In this document: piece by piece, positions 1 through 8,964 of the stretch
How the letters are laid out: the number at the start of each line of letters is the position of its first letter
How positions within the stretch are numbered: the stretch's first letter is position 1
Assembly: GCF_000421845.1 (NCBI RefSeq)
Contig: NZ_ATXU01000003.1
Coordinates: 62,001 to 126,000 of the forward strand
Length of the DNA: 64,000 bases
Reading direction: 5' to 3'
From: Leucobacter chironomi DSM 19883
GTDB taxonomy: Bacteria; Actinomycetota; Actinomycetes; Actinomycetales; Microbacteriaceae
The notes under the pieces: generated by a model
What the model saw: the letters and a program-made list of their open reading frames with translations, nothing else
Told to the model about the DNA's origin: nothing
The model's database searches: none
Translations under genes and position numbers: made by a program

Positions 1-67
1 TGTTATCTTTCTAGACATCGGCCCACCAGGGCCCGGTTCGACAACGACGTTGAGGAGCATCGCCCCC

Positions 68-1168
<1,101 letters not shown>

Positions 1169-1248
1169 TCGCCGACCCGGATCACGGATCCGGATCCGCC
1201 CGGCCACCCCGAACCTCCAGCACCACCACTCACTACAAAGGAGTACTG

Positions 1249-2427
1249 ATGAACAAGAAACTGCTCGCCCCCGCAGCCCTGCTGGCTGCCGTGGGCCTCG
1301 CACTCTCCGGCTGCGCGAGCAGCGACGCCGGCGGCGACACCGCCGGCGGCCTGCAGATCGACGTGCCCGACGTCCCCATGATGGAGAAGCTCGGCGACAT
1401 GGAGAACGAGGTGAACATCCTCGCCTGGTCGGGCTTCGTCGAGCCGGCCTGGGCCGATCAGTTCACCGCCGACACCGGCTGCAAGGTCAACCGCAAGGTC
1501 TTCGCGACGAGCGACGAGGCCGTGCAGCTCATGCGCACCGGCGAGTACGATCTCGTCTCCGCCTCGGGCGACGCGAGCCTTCGCCTCATCGTCGACGGCA
1601 ACGTGCAGCCGCTCAACACCGAGCTCATCCCCAACTTCGGCGACGACATCGTCGAGGGCATGAAGGGCCAGCTCTACGACACGCTCAACGGCAACGTCTA
1701 CGGCATCCCGATCGGCCGCGGCGCCAACATCCTCGAGTACAACAGCGAGGTCGTCACCGAAGCGCCCACCAGCTGGGACGTGGTGTGGGAGGCCGACAGC
1801 CCCTACGCCGGCAAGATCGCCGCCTACGACAGCCCCATCTACATCGCCGACGCCGCCATCTACCTGATGGAGCACGAGCCGGACCTCGGCATCACGAACC
1901 CCTACGCGCTCGACGAGGATCAGCTCGCCGCCGCCACCGAGCTGCTCAAGCAGCAGAACAAGATGGTGTCGGAGTACTGGTCGCCCGCCACGAACGTGAC
2001 GTCGTTCACCGGCGGCAACTCCGTCGTCGGCACCTCGTGGGAGGTGCTGCGCAAGGCGACGCAGGACGAGAAGTTCAAGAGCGTGCTGCCCGAGGAAGGC
2101 TCGACCGGCTGGTCGGACGCGTGGATGCTCGCCGCCGAGGCCAAGAACCCGAACTGCGGCTACGCCTGGATGGATTACACCAGCGCACCCGACGTCAACG
2201 GCCAGATCGCGATGAACTTCGGCATGGCCCCCGCGAACGCCGCGTTCTGCGAGACCAGCGACGAGGCCAAGGAACACTGCGACTACTACAACGCCACCGA
2301 CGAGGACTACTACTCGAACGTGTGGTTCTGGACCACCCCCATCGACCAGTGCCTCGACGGCCGCAAGGACGTGCAGTGCACCAACTACCAGGACTGGACC
2401 AGCGCCTGGGCCACGGTGAAGGGCTGA
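1249..2427 (+). CDS. potD: PotD-type solute-binding lipoprotein
   Basis: This is the extracellular binding protein of the importer. The N-terminus is a lipoprotein signal (charged MNKK, hydrophobic core, lipobox LSGC with Cys at about residue 22), so it should be tethered to the outer face of the membrane. The body (NILAWSGFVEPAW near residue 60, and the Cys-rich C-terminal third) fits the PotD/PotF spermidine-binding family, and 392 residues is slightly long for it. AAAGGAG sits just before the ATG. The gap after it contains a 13-bp perfect hairpin, which may give this gene more message than the permeases. Polyamine specificity is inferred. Confidence 0.88.
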   Translation: MNKKLLAPAALLAAVGLALSGCASSDAGGDTAGGLQIDVPDVPMMEKLGDMENEVNILAWSGFVEPAWADQFTADTGCKVNRKVFATSDEAVQLMRTGEYDLVSASGDASLRLIVDGNVQPLNTELIPNFGDDIVEGMKGQLYDTLNGNVYGIPIGRGANILEYNSEVVTEAPTSWDVVWEADSPYAGKIAAYDSPIYIADAAIYLMEHEPDLGITNPYALDEDQLAAATELLKQQNKMVSEYWSPATNVTSFTGGNSVVGTSWEVLRKATQDEKFKSVLPEEGSTGWSDAWMLAAEAKNPNCGYAWMDYTSAPDVNGQIAMNFGMAPANAAFCETSDEAKEHCDYYNATDEDYYSNVWFWTTPIDQCLDGRKDVQCTNYQDWTSAWATVKG

Positions 2428-2465
2428 CCCCCTCCGCCGTCCGCGGATCCTGACGATCCGCCACC

Positions 2466-2497
2466 GCCGGTCGGGCGACGCCCCTCGCCCGACCGGC
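2466..2497 (+). terminator. hairpin between potD and potB
   Basis: A perfect 13-bp stem (GCCGGTCGGGCGA and its complement) with a 6-nt loop, without a T-run. In the middle of an operon such a hairpin often protects the 3' end of the binding-protein message or causes partial termination; which applies here is not shown. Confidence 0.55.
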
Positions 2498-2530
2498 GAA
2501 CCCCTCCAACGATCCGCGATCCCATCGCTC

Positions 2531-2562
2531 CAGCTCCACCCCAGCTCCACCCCAGCTCCACC
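2531..2562 (+). repeat. 11-bp tandem repeat, about three copies
   Basis: Units CAGCTCCACCC at 2531, 2542 and 2553, directly upstream of the potB ribosome binding site. Probably a slippage tract; its copy number could alter spacing ahead of potB. Confidence 0.7.
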
Positions 2563-2578
2563 GTCAGCGAGGACCCCC

Positions 2579-3463
2579 ATGAGCTCCCAGAACCTGCTCG
2601 AACGCCGCCCCAAGCCGATCTCGACTGCGCTCTACCGGCACCCCAAAGGCCGGCTGGCCTCGCTGCTGACCCTGCCGATGACCTGGCTCATCGGGGTCTA
2701 CATCCTGTCGCTCGCGCTGCTGCTCGTCACCGCGTTCTGGACGACGGACCCCTTCACGTCTCGCGTCAAGCCCGGCTTCACGCTCGAGAACTTCCAGCAG
2801 GTCGTCACGGTGCCGGCTTTCCGCGACACCGCCCTGCGCACGCTCGGCATCGCCCTCGCCGTGACCGCGATCTGCGCGCTCTTCTCGGTGCCGCTCGCGG
2901 TGTTCATGGCGAAGGTTGCCGGGCCGCGACTGCGCGCCGTGCTCGCGGTGCTCGTCACGCTGCCGCTGTGGGCCGGCTACCTCGTGAAGATCATCGGCAT
3001 GCGCCTCGTGTGGACCGAGAACGGCTTCTTCAACTGGTCGCTCTCGCCGCTCGGGATCGAGGGGCCCGGCCTCGGGGTTCTCACGGTGATCCTCACGCTG
3101 GTCTATCTCTGGTTCCCGTACATGGCGATCCCGGTCTACGCGGCCGTCGCGCAGATCCCCACGAACCTCTTCGACGCCTCGTCGGATCTCGGGGCCGGCG
3201 GCTTCCGCACGATCCGCACCGTCGTCGCGCCGCTGCTGCTGCCCTCGCTCATCGCGGGCTCCATCTTCACCTTCTCGCTCAGCCTCGGCGACTACATCGC
3301 CGCCATGTACGTGGGCGGGTCCACGCAGATGATCGGCAGCATCATCGCGCAGAACATCAACCTCAACCCGCCGCTCGCCGCGGCCTTCTCGGTCGTGCCG
3401 ATCGTGCTGGTCGTCATCTACCTCGCCGCCGTGCGCCGCACGGGCGCCCTCAACAACCTGTAG
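2579..3463 (+). CDS. potB: Pot-type ABC transporter permease 1
   Basis: Membrane permease of the binding-protein-dependent family, 294 residues, normal for PotB. About six hydrophobic segments are visible, the first at roughly residues 35-60. The EAA-type cytoplasmic loop appears as DASSDLGAGGFRTIRTVVAPLLLPS near residue 205, which contacts the ATPase. It begins with ATG after GAGGA and is followed 30 nt later by the second permease. The C-terminus LNNL is short, with no extra domain. Confidence 0.88.
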   Translation: MSSQNLLERRPKPISTALYRHPKGRLASLLTLPMTWLIGVYILSLALLLVTAFWTTDPFTSRVKPGFTLENFQQVVTVPAFRDTALRTLGIALAVTAICALFSVPLAVFMAKVAGPRLRAVLAVLVTLPLWAGYLVKIIGMRLVWTENGFFNWSLSPLGIEGPGLGVLTVILTLVYLWFPYMAIPVYAAVAQIPTNLFDASSDLGAGGFRTIRTVVAPLLLPSLIAGSIFTFSLSLGDYIAAMYVGGSTQMIGSIIAQNINLNPPLAAAFSVVPIVLVVIYLAAVRRTGALNNL

Positions 3464-3493
3464 ACGCCCGAGAAGGATCCAAGGAGAACCGCC

Positions 3494-4303
3494 ATGCTTC
3501 GCCTCAGTCGCGGCACCAAGATCGCCCTCGCGATCATCACGCTCATCGTCATGGGCTTCATGTACATCCCGCTGTTCGTGATCGTCATGAACTCGTTCAA
3601 CTCCGGCCGGGTCGCCGGCTGGCCGATCCCGGGCTTCTCGCTCGAGTGGTGGGGGAAGGCGCTCAGCAACCCGGCCGTGCACGCAGCACTGCTGAACTCG
3701 GTGGTGGTGGCGTCCATCGCAACGGCCTTCGCGCTGCTGCTCGGCACGCTCGCCGCCTTCGCGCTGCAGCGCTTCAAGTTCTTCGGGCAGCACACGGTCA
3801 ACCTGCTGATCGTGCTGCCGATCACGCTGCCCGGCATCGTCACCGGTGTCGCGCTCTCGAACACCTTCCACCAGGTGCTCAAGCCGATGGGAATCCACGT
3901 CGGCTACTGGGGCATGATCATCGCGCACGCCACCTTCTGCGTGGTGATGGTCTTCAACAACGTGATCGCGCGACTGCGCCGCATGAATCCGAACCTCGAG
4001 GAGGCGTCGATGGATCTCGGCGCCGGCATCGCCCAGACGTTCCGGCTCGTGACCTTCCCGCAGTTCCGCAGCGCCTTCATCGCGGGCGGTCTGCTCGCCT
4101 TCGCGCTGTCGTTCGACGAGATCGTGGTGACGATCTTCACGGCCCCGCCCGGCGTCGAGACGCTGCCGCTGTGGATCATGAACCAGATGGCGCGCCCCAA
4201 CGAGGTGAACCAGGTGAACGTGGTCGCCACCGTGATGATCCTGCTGTCGCTCATCCCCGTCTACTTCTCCCAGAAGGCATCGGCCGCGGGCGACGCGAAG
4301 TAG
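3494..4303 (+). CDS. potC: Pot-type ABC transporter permease 2
   Basis: Second membrane permease, 269 residues, pairing with the gene before it. An N-terminal membrane segment is followed by the MNSFN motif common in PotC proteins, and the EAA loop reads LEEASMDLGAGIAQTFRLVTFPQ near residue 175. The ribosome binding site is AAGGAG. A strong hairpin follows the stop, so the operon ends here. Confidence 0.88.
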   Translation: MLRLSRGTKIALAIITLIVMGFMYIPLFVIVMNSFNSGRVAGWPIPGFSLEWWGKALSNPAVHAALLNSVVVASIATAFALLLGTLAAFALQRFKFFGQHTVNLLIVLPITLPGIVTGVALSNTFHQVLKPMGIHVGYWGMIIAHATFCVVMVFNNVIARLRRMNPNLEEASMDLGAGIAQTFRLVTFPQFRSAFIAGGLLAFALSFDEIVVTIFTAPPGVETLPLWIMNQMARPNEVNQVNVVATVMILLSLIPVYFSQKASAAGDAK

Positions 4304-4328
4304 CGGGGCGGATCCGCACGCCCTCGGG

Positions 4329-4372
4329 CACACCGCGGCGGGGCGGCCTTCGGGCCGTCCCGCCGCGGTGTT
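4329..4372 (+). terminator. terminator after the pot operon
   Basis: CACCGCGGCGGG pairs perfectly with CCCGCCGCGGTG across a smaller GGCC/GGCC inner stem and TTC loop, 25 nt after the potC stop. It is GC-rich with only a weak T-run, as is usual in actinobacteria. Confidence 0.75.
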
Positions 4373-4409
4373 GTGCGGGCCGGTTCTGCGTTGTGCGGGC
4401 CGGTTCCAC
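4370..4409. repeat. 20-bp near-perfect tandem duplication
   Basis: GTTGTGCGGGCCGGTTCT appears at 4370 and again at 4390, between the pot terminator and the tRNA terminator. No function is evident. Confidence 0.7.
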
Positions 4410-4447
4410 TCGGAGCCCGACGGGGGAATGATCCGCCATGAAAAGCG

Positions 4448-4476
4448 AAAACCCCACTGCATGGCAGTGGGGTTTT
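4448..4476 (-). terminator. intrinsic terminator of tRNA-Ser
   Basis: Perfect 13-bp stem (AAAACCCCACTGC on the plus strand with GCAGTGGGGTTTT) and ATG loop. On the minus strand it runs into TTTTCGCTTTT. Its edge touches the encoded CCA end of the tRNA. Confidence 0.85.
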
Positions 4477-4563
4477 GGCGGAGGATGGGGGATTTGAACC
4501 CCCGAGGGCGTGAACCCAACACGCGTTCCAGGCGTGCGCCATAGGCCGCTAGGCGAATCCTCC
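4476..4563 (-). tRNA. tRNA-Ser (GGA)
   Basis: Reading the minus strand gives an 88-nt class II tRNA. The acceptor stem is GGAGGAT with ATCCTCC, the discriminator is G and CCA is encoded. The anticodon loop CTGGAAC gives anticodon GGA, and a long variable arm and the T-loop GGTTCAAATCC follow. G73 and the long variable arm support serine identity; it reads UCC and UCU codons. Confidence 0.95.
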
Positions 4564-4666
4564 TCGTCGACCGAAACGATCAACGTCCTCCAGTCTAGCG
4601 GGTTCCCGTCGCGCATCCGAAACCGGCCGTTCGGCGGCGAAACTGGGAGCGTTCTCAGACCCGCAC

Positions 4667-4695
4667 TTGAAAGTAACGGATTGGTAACGCATACT
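4667..4695 (+). promoter_or_regulatory. promoter with GTAACG direct repeat
   Basis: A -35 TTGAAA at 4667 and -10 CATACT at 4690 are separated by 17 bp. The spacer is filled by two GTAACG hexamers at 4673 and 4684, an 11-bp period, so one helical turn apart. This layout is typical of an OmpR-type response-regulator site. Direct repeats of this kind are known for MtrA, which controls cell-wall hydrolases in actinobacteria; the MtrA assignment is inference. Confidence 0.6.
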
Positions 4696-4702
4696 GGATG
4701 AG

Positions 4703-4730
4703 GCGTTCGGGCCACCGCCCGGCGCTTTTT
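4703..4730 (+). terminator. terminator-like hairpin in the 5' leader
   Basis: A GC stem (CGGGC with GCCCG, extended by GCG with CGC around a small bulge) is followed immediately by five T residues, about 25 nt upstream of the next gene's start. It lies only a few bases after the predicted transcription start and could attenuate expression. Confidence 0.45.
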
Positions 4731-4756
4731 GTTTGGACAATCCCTGGAGTACACGC

Positions 4757-5395
4757 GTGAGAGTATCCGCCAAGGCATTCGTAGTCGGCCTGGTCTCATC
4801 CGTCACGTTCGCCTTCGGCGCCGCGCCGGCCGTCGCGACCGCTCCCATCGAGGACTTCTCCGTCGCCGCGGTGCAGCCCGCCGCCGCACAGATCTCCCAG
4901 ACGCTCGACACCACGAACGATGACGTGCTCGCAGGCGCATCGATCGAGGCCGTCGTGGCGCTCGAGGAGGTCGCGACCGTCCCCCACAACTTCGACGTGG
5001 CCGCCACGATCGCCCTCGCCGAGAGCGAGATCGGCACGAGCCGGGCCACGGGCTGGAGCGCTCCCGGCGAGTGCATCATGTCGGCGCAGCGCTGGATCAG
5101 GGCCGGCGGCGGCAACTGGGGCGGCGGCGGAAACCCCGTCTCGAACTACGACAACGCGACCCGCGTCACCCTCGCCACCGCGGCTCCGGGCGACGTCATC
5201 CAGTACGAGAACATCGACTCCCCCACCTCGTGGGTGACGGGTGTGCACACGGTGCTCATCACCGAGGTGCACGACGACGGCACCTTCACCATCATCGAGT
5301 CGAACAACCCCGGAGGCTCCGGCCTCGTCAGTAAGAACGAGAGCTGGACGCCCGCGCCCCCGGCCGGCTTCCAGGCCGCCGTCTGGCGCTTCTAG
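4757..5395 (+). CDS. secreted CHAP/NlpC-like amidase domain protein
   Basis: A secreted protein of 212 residues. The GTG at 4757 is chosen because GGAG sits seven bases upstream and because it gives a clean signal peptide (MRVSAKAFVV, hydrophobic core, cleavage near AVA at residue 27). The mature part from about residue 100 has the layout of a papain-fold cell-wall hydrolase: a Cys in GECIMSAQRW (CHAP proteins use a CxxxA/C..W segment), GDVIQY, and a late His in GVHTVLITEV followed by the Asn/Glu-rich IIESNNP. The likely role is peptidoglycan peptide cleavage at the cell surface. Its promoter carries a candidate MtrA-type repeat, consistent with that. Exact bond specificity is unknown. Confidence 0.75.
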   Translation: MRVSAKAFVVGLVSSVTFAFGAAPAVATAPIEDFSVAAVQPAAAQISQTLDTTNDDVLAGASIEAVVALEEVATVPHNFDVAATIALAESEIGTSRATGWSAPGECIMSAQRWIRAGGGNWGGGGNPVSNYDNATRVTLATAAPGDVIQYENIDSPTSWVTGVHTVLITEVHDDGTFTIIESNNPGGSGLVSKNESWTPAPPAGFQAAVWRF

Positions 5396-6424
5396 ACCCG
5401 CGCGGGCCCCACTGGCGCCCACCCCCGCCGAAAGGCGGATTTCGCACGCCTCACGAGACCTTCTCCTGCGTTTTCCGCCTCTCGACGCCGCCTCTCGCCG
5501 CAGCGCCCCGGCCCGTTCAGCGGCGTACGCAGCAGCGGACCACCGGCGGCCACCCTCGCGGAGCGGGCGCTCGAGTACGTTCCACGGCTGCGCCCGGGTG
5601 ACAGATTCAGCCACGCCACGGCGCTCGCCCTCCTCGGATGCCCGATCAGTGTGGCGAAGGGAGCCCCCGTCGATGTCTCCTCTCCTGCCAGGTCTGCCCG
5701 CGTCAACTGCGCGGGAGCGGCAGGCCACCGGCACTCTCCCGACACCACGGAGTATCTCTGCGCCCTGCCCGATCAGCCCGACTGGATCCCGACCTCGGCC
5801 CCCCTGCGCGCGGTGCTGCAGGCCGCCTCGACGCTGCCGTTCAGAGAGCTCGTCGTCGCCCTCGACTACCTCCTGCGATACGACGCCCACCGCTACGACC
5901 CTTCTCTGCACGTATCGCTCGACGAGCTGCGTCGTTTCGCTCAGGCCGCGACCGGTCGTGGGGTGGTGCGGTTTCGCGCAGCCGCGGCGCTCGCCAGAGT
6001 TGGCTCGGAATCGCTCATGGAGACGCTGATGCGGCTGGCCAATGCGCGGGCGGGGATGCCGGAGCTGGAGCTGCAATTCGAACTGCACGATGAGCTTGGC
6101 CATTGGATCGGGCGTTTCGACGGAGCCGATGTGAAAAGCCGCAGCCTTTTCGAGTTCGACGGCGAGCAGCACTTGCGCCTGCTCAGCCAACGCAAGCGGG
6201 ACGCTCGCAAACACCAGGACGCCCGCGACGCCGGCTGGCGAATCCTCGTGTTCTACAGAGAAGACCTGCTCGGCGGGCTGCTTCCGGCCGGGCGCCGCAT
6301 GCTCTCCTTCAGCGGGTACACTGCCAGGCGCGTCGCCCCGGGCCTCGCACGGCTTCTCGACGAGACCGCCGCGGGCGAGGCCGAATCAGCGATCCCTGTT
6401 CACCGGCCTTCCTCGCCGGCTTAG
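5396..6424 (+). pseudogene. DUF559-like nuclease-fold protein, 5' end missing
   Basis: The frame is open from just after the previous stop to 6424. It reads as continuous protein-like sequence (ATLAERALEYVPRLRPGDRF, then SHATALALLGCPI) well upstream of the first possible start, a GTG at 5651. No ATG, GTG or TTG exists in frame before that. The C-terminal half has a PD-(D/E)xK-type core as in DUF559/Vsr-like proteins: GADVKSRSLFEFDGEQHLR, then RDARKHQDARDAGWRILVFYRE. I infer a gene that has lost its N-terminus, or one started from 5651 that lacks its N-terminal winged-helix-like part (257 residues). Inverted repeats flank it. No toxin, antitoxin or restriction partner is next to it. Confidence 0.55.
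5420..5446 (-). repeat. 27-bp repeat, copy A (inverted relative to copy B)
   Basis: On the minus strand this begins TGCGAAATCCGCCTTTCGGC and ends GGGGGTG. A copy with one mismatch lies in the opposite orientation at 6469-6495, so the pair brackets the nuclease-like frame between them. Confidence 0.7.
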
Positions 6425-6425
6425 G

Positions 6426-6495
6426 CCCGGCGAAAGGTGCATTTCGCAGGCGGATCCGCGGGCGGAGCTGCGAAATCCGCCTCTCGGCGGGGGTG
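6426..6495. repeat. 27-bp repeat copy B with degenerate inverted copy C
   Basis: Copy B (6469-6495, plus strand) matches copy A at 5420-5446 in 26 of 27 bases. A degenerate inverted copy at about 6426-6447 (GGCGAAAGGTGCATTTCGCA) pairs with B to form an imperfect hairpin. This is a REP-like palindromic unit just after the nuclease-like frame. Confidence 0.65.
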
Positions 6496-6533
6496 CGGGG
6501 GTGCGGGGGGAGGGAGGAGGCAGGAGGCAGGCA

Positions 6534-6556
6534 GGGAGGGGCAAGAAGCCCCTCCC
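6534..6556 (-). terminator. terminator of the cytochrome c biogenesis operon
   Basis: Perfect 9-bp stem GGGAGGGGC / GCCCCTCCC with a 5-nt loop, 15 nt beyond the resB stop. The flanking 6490-6540 is a G-rich, slippage-prone tract. Confidence 0.6.
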
Positions 6557-6570
6557 CGGAAGCTCCCGCC

Positions 6571-8235
6571 CTACAGCAGCTCGCGGTGGCGCTCCCGCAG
6601 TTCCTCGACCGCGCGCTCCAGGGCGGGGTCGTCGCCGCGGGCGAGGCCCGCGTACTGCAGCACGATGCCGTCCTCGCTCGGCACGGCCTTCACCCACATA
6701 CGCCGGCGCGGCACGAAGAGCGACCACAGCAGCCCGCCGAGGGCGAGCAGCGCGAAGATCAGCACCCACTCCTGCGCGGGGTTCTGCATGACGTCGAACG
6801 ACGCGTAGCGGGGCACCGAGTCGAGCGAGATCGTGCCGAGGCCGTTCGGCAGCTCGACGGTGTCGCCCGGCCGCAGCTCCAGCGAGTCGCGGTCGACGGC
6901 TCGGCCGGTCAGCTGCTCCATGCCGTCGGTGTCGAGCACGTACACCGACTGCGGCACCCCGCTGTCGAGGCCGAGGTCGCCGGTGAACACGTCGAGCGTG
7001 AGCACGGGGTTCTCGAGGTCGGGATAGTTCGAGCTGTAGGCGCCCGAGTCGAGCTCGGTCTGCGTGGGGTAGAAGAAGCCGCGGAGGCCGAGCTGGGTCT
7101 GCGCCCCGGAGGTGTCGACCAGGCCGTGCGGCACCTTCACCACGCCGAGCGACGTCATGTTGAGGTTGTCCTGGGGGATGAACGGCATCGCCTCGCTGTA
7201 CACGACCGTGCCCTCGGCGTTGCGGATCGTGATCTGCGGCGCGTAGCCGTTCGCGATGAGGTAGATGGGCGAGCCGTGCACGCGCAGCGGGTGGTTGACG
7301 CGGATCGTGTGCTCGCTCTCCGCCCCCTCGCCCTCGGTGAGCGTCACGTTCGCGACGTAGTCCTTCACCAGGCCGATCGCGTCGACGTTGCCGTCGTCGG
7401 GGGTGTTGTAGGAGACGTCGAGCGAGTCGAGGCGCAGGCTGAACGGTTCGAGGCTCGAGCTGTCGAACGAGCGGCCCGAAGTGGCGGTGTCGTAGTCGAT
7501 CAGCTGGTTGACGAGGGTTTCGCCCTCGATGACCACCTTCTGGCCGTTGAAGGTGAAGACTCCGCCGACGCCGACGCTGATGAGCACGCCGAGCAGCGAC
7601 ACGTGGAAGATGAGGTTGCCCGTCTCGCGCAGGTAGCCGCGCTCCGCGGAGACCGAGATCTCCTCGGTGCCGCGGCGGGAGGCGCGCTGCACCTGCACCC
7701 GGTAGCGCAGCTTCTTCAGCACGCGGGCCGCCTCGGAGACGGCGCGCTCCGCGAAGGCTGCGCGATCCGCCTCGCTCGCCTCCGGGTTGGAGACGCGGAT
7801 CTCGGTGTACCCGGCCATGCGCTGCAGGCGGGCGGGGGTCTTCGGCGGCTGACCCCGCCACGCCCTCCAGTGGTGGGCGATGCGGGGCAGCACGCAGCCG
7901 ATCAGCGAGATGAACAGCAGCAGGTAGATCGCCGAGAACCACGCCGAGCCGTACACGTCGAAGGCCTGGATGGGGAAGGCGTCGAGGATGGGGAACAGCT
8001 CGGGGTGGTCCTGCTTGTACTGGATCACGCCGTTCGGGTCGGCGCTGCGCTGCGGCACGAGGGAGCCGGGGATCGCGGCGACCGCGAGCAGCAGCAGCAG
8101 GATGAGGGCGACCCGCATGCTCGTGAGCTGACGCCAGAACCAGCGCAGCCAGCCCTTGAAGCCGATCTCGGGCGACTCGGCCCGCAGCGAGCCGCCGGCG
8201 CCGGATCCGTCATCGTAGTCAGAGGGGCGTGACAT
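6571..8235 (-). CDS. resB: cytochrome c biogenesis protein ResB
   Basis: ResB/Ccs1 subunit of the system II cytochrome c heme ligation complex, 554 residues. Hydrophobic segments lie near residues 40-60, 90-110 and 180-200 (LIFHVSLLGVLISVGVGG). A large extracytoplasmic domain follows, and a final membrane helix near residue 490 (WVLIFALLALGGLLWSLFV). The start overlaps the end of ccdA by 17 nt, so the genes are coupled. In this system ResB works with CcsA/ResC, which binds the WWD-type heme site; no such gene follows, since the operon terminates right after resB. The partner must be elsewhere or absent. Confidence 0.9.
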   Translation of the reverse strand: MSRPSDYDDGSGAGGSLRAESPEIGFKGWLRWFWRQLTSMRVALILLLLLAVAAIPGSLVPQRSADPNGVIQYKQDHPELFPILDAFPIQAFDVYGSAWFSAIYLLLFISLIGCVLPRIAHHWRAWRGQPPKTPARLQRMAGYTEIRVSNPEASEADRAAFAERAVSEAARVLKKLRYRVQVQRASRRGTEEISVSAERGYLRETGNLIFHVSLLGVLISVGVGGVFTFNGQKVVIEGETLVNQLIDYDTATSGRSFDSSSLEPFSLRLDSLDVSYNTPDDGNVDAIGLVKDYVANVTLTEGEGAESEHTIRVNHPLRVHGSPIYLIANGYAPQITIRNAEGTVVYSEAMPFIPQDNLNMTSLGVVKVPHGLVDTSGAQTQLGLRGFFYPTQTELDSGAYSSNYPDLENPVLTLDVFTGDLGLDSGVPQSVYVLDTDGMEQLTGRAVDRDSLELRPGDTVELPNGLGTISLDSVPRYASFDVMQNPAQEWVLIFALLALGGLLWSLFVPRRRMWVKAVPSEDGIVLQYAGLARGDDPALERAVEELRERHRELL

Positions 8236-8962
8236 ATCCGCCGATCACCGCCTGCAGTGCGTACATCATCCGGCTCCAGAGTCCGGTCACCATGAGGAGA
8301 CCGATGAGGATCAGCAGCGCGCCGCCGATCAGGTTCACGGCACGGATGTGCCGTTTGAAGAACGTCATGGTCTGCGTCATCCATCCGAAGCCGAAAGCGG
8401 CGATGACGAACGGCAGGCCGAGGCCGAGGCAGTAGGCGAGCGCGAGGATCACGGATCGGCCGACCGACCCCTGCTGCAGGCTCAGGCCCATGATCACGGT
8501 GAGCGTGGGCCCCATGCAGGGCGTCCAGCCGATGGCGAACACGGCGCCGAGCAGCGGGGCGCCGACCAGGCCGAACTTCGGCTTGATCCGCAGTTTCTTC
8601 GTGTTCTGCATCGCCCCGAACAGCCCGATGAACACGAGCCCCATCACGATCACGAAGACGCCCATGATGCGGGTGATGAGCTGCTCCCACTCGAGCAGCC
8701 ACACGCCCACAGTGCCCGCCGCGGCGAGGAACGCGACGAGCACGGCCGTGAACCCAGCGACGAAGAGCAGCGACCCGATCACCATGCGGCCGCGCGCGGG
8801 CCGCTCGCCGGGCGCCGACCCTGCCGTCGACCCTACGTAGGCAAGGTAGCCGGGCACGAGCGGCAGCACGCACGGCGACAGGAACGAGAGCAGGCCCGCA
8901 GCGATCGCGATCAGCGATGCGACGAGCAGCTGCCCGTCGGCTACAAGGTGCTGCAGATCCAC
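8219..8962 (-). CDS. ccdA: thiol-disulfide membrane reductase CcdA
   Basis: A membrane protein of 247 residues that carries reducing equivalents from cytoplasmic thioredoxin to extracytoplasmic thiol proteins. The two conserved Cys are visible in FLSPCVLPLVPGYLAYVGS (helix 1) and IGWTPCMGPTL (helix 4), with about six hydrophobic segments. The GTG at 8962 is chosen because it begins two bases beyond the tlpA stop and gives a normal N-terminus; the frame is open further upstream but that part is a shadow of tlpA. It should reduce the TlpA-like protein encoded just before it. Confidence 0.9.
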   Translation of the reverse strand: MDLQHLVADGQLLVASLIAIAAGLLSFLSPCVLPLVPGYLAYVGSTAGSAPGERPARGRMVIGSLLFVAGFTAVLVAFLAAAGTVGVWLLEWEQLITRIMGVFVIVMGLVFIGLFGAMQNTKKLRIKPKFGLVGAPLLGAVFAIGWTPCMGPTLTVIMGLSLQQGSVGRSVILALAYCLGLGLPFVIAAFGFGWMTQTMTFFKRHIRAVNLIGGALLILIGLLMVTGLWSRMMYALQAVIGGYVTPL

Positions 8963-8964
8963 CG

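Noticed and set aside
2564-4522. A 652-codon minus-strand frame opposite the Pot permeases
   Set aside because: Composition is Arg/Glu/Asp/His-rich as expected from the complement of GC-rich codons. The plus-strand permeases have clear family motifs.
5396-6424. Toxin-antitoxin or restriction module around the DUF559-like frame
   Set aside because: No partner gene (methyltransferase, antitoxin) is adjacent, and the frame has no proper start.
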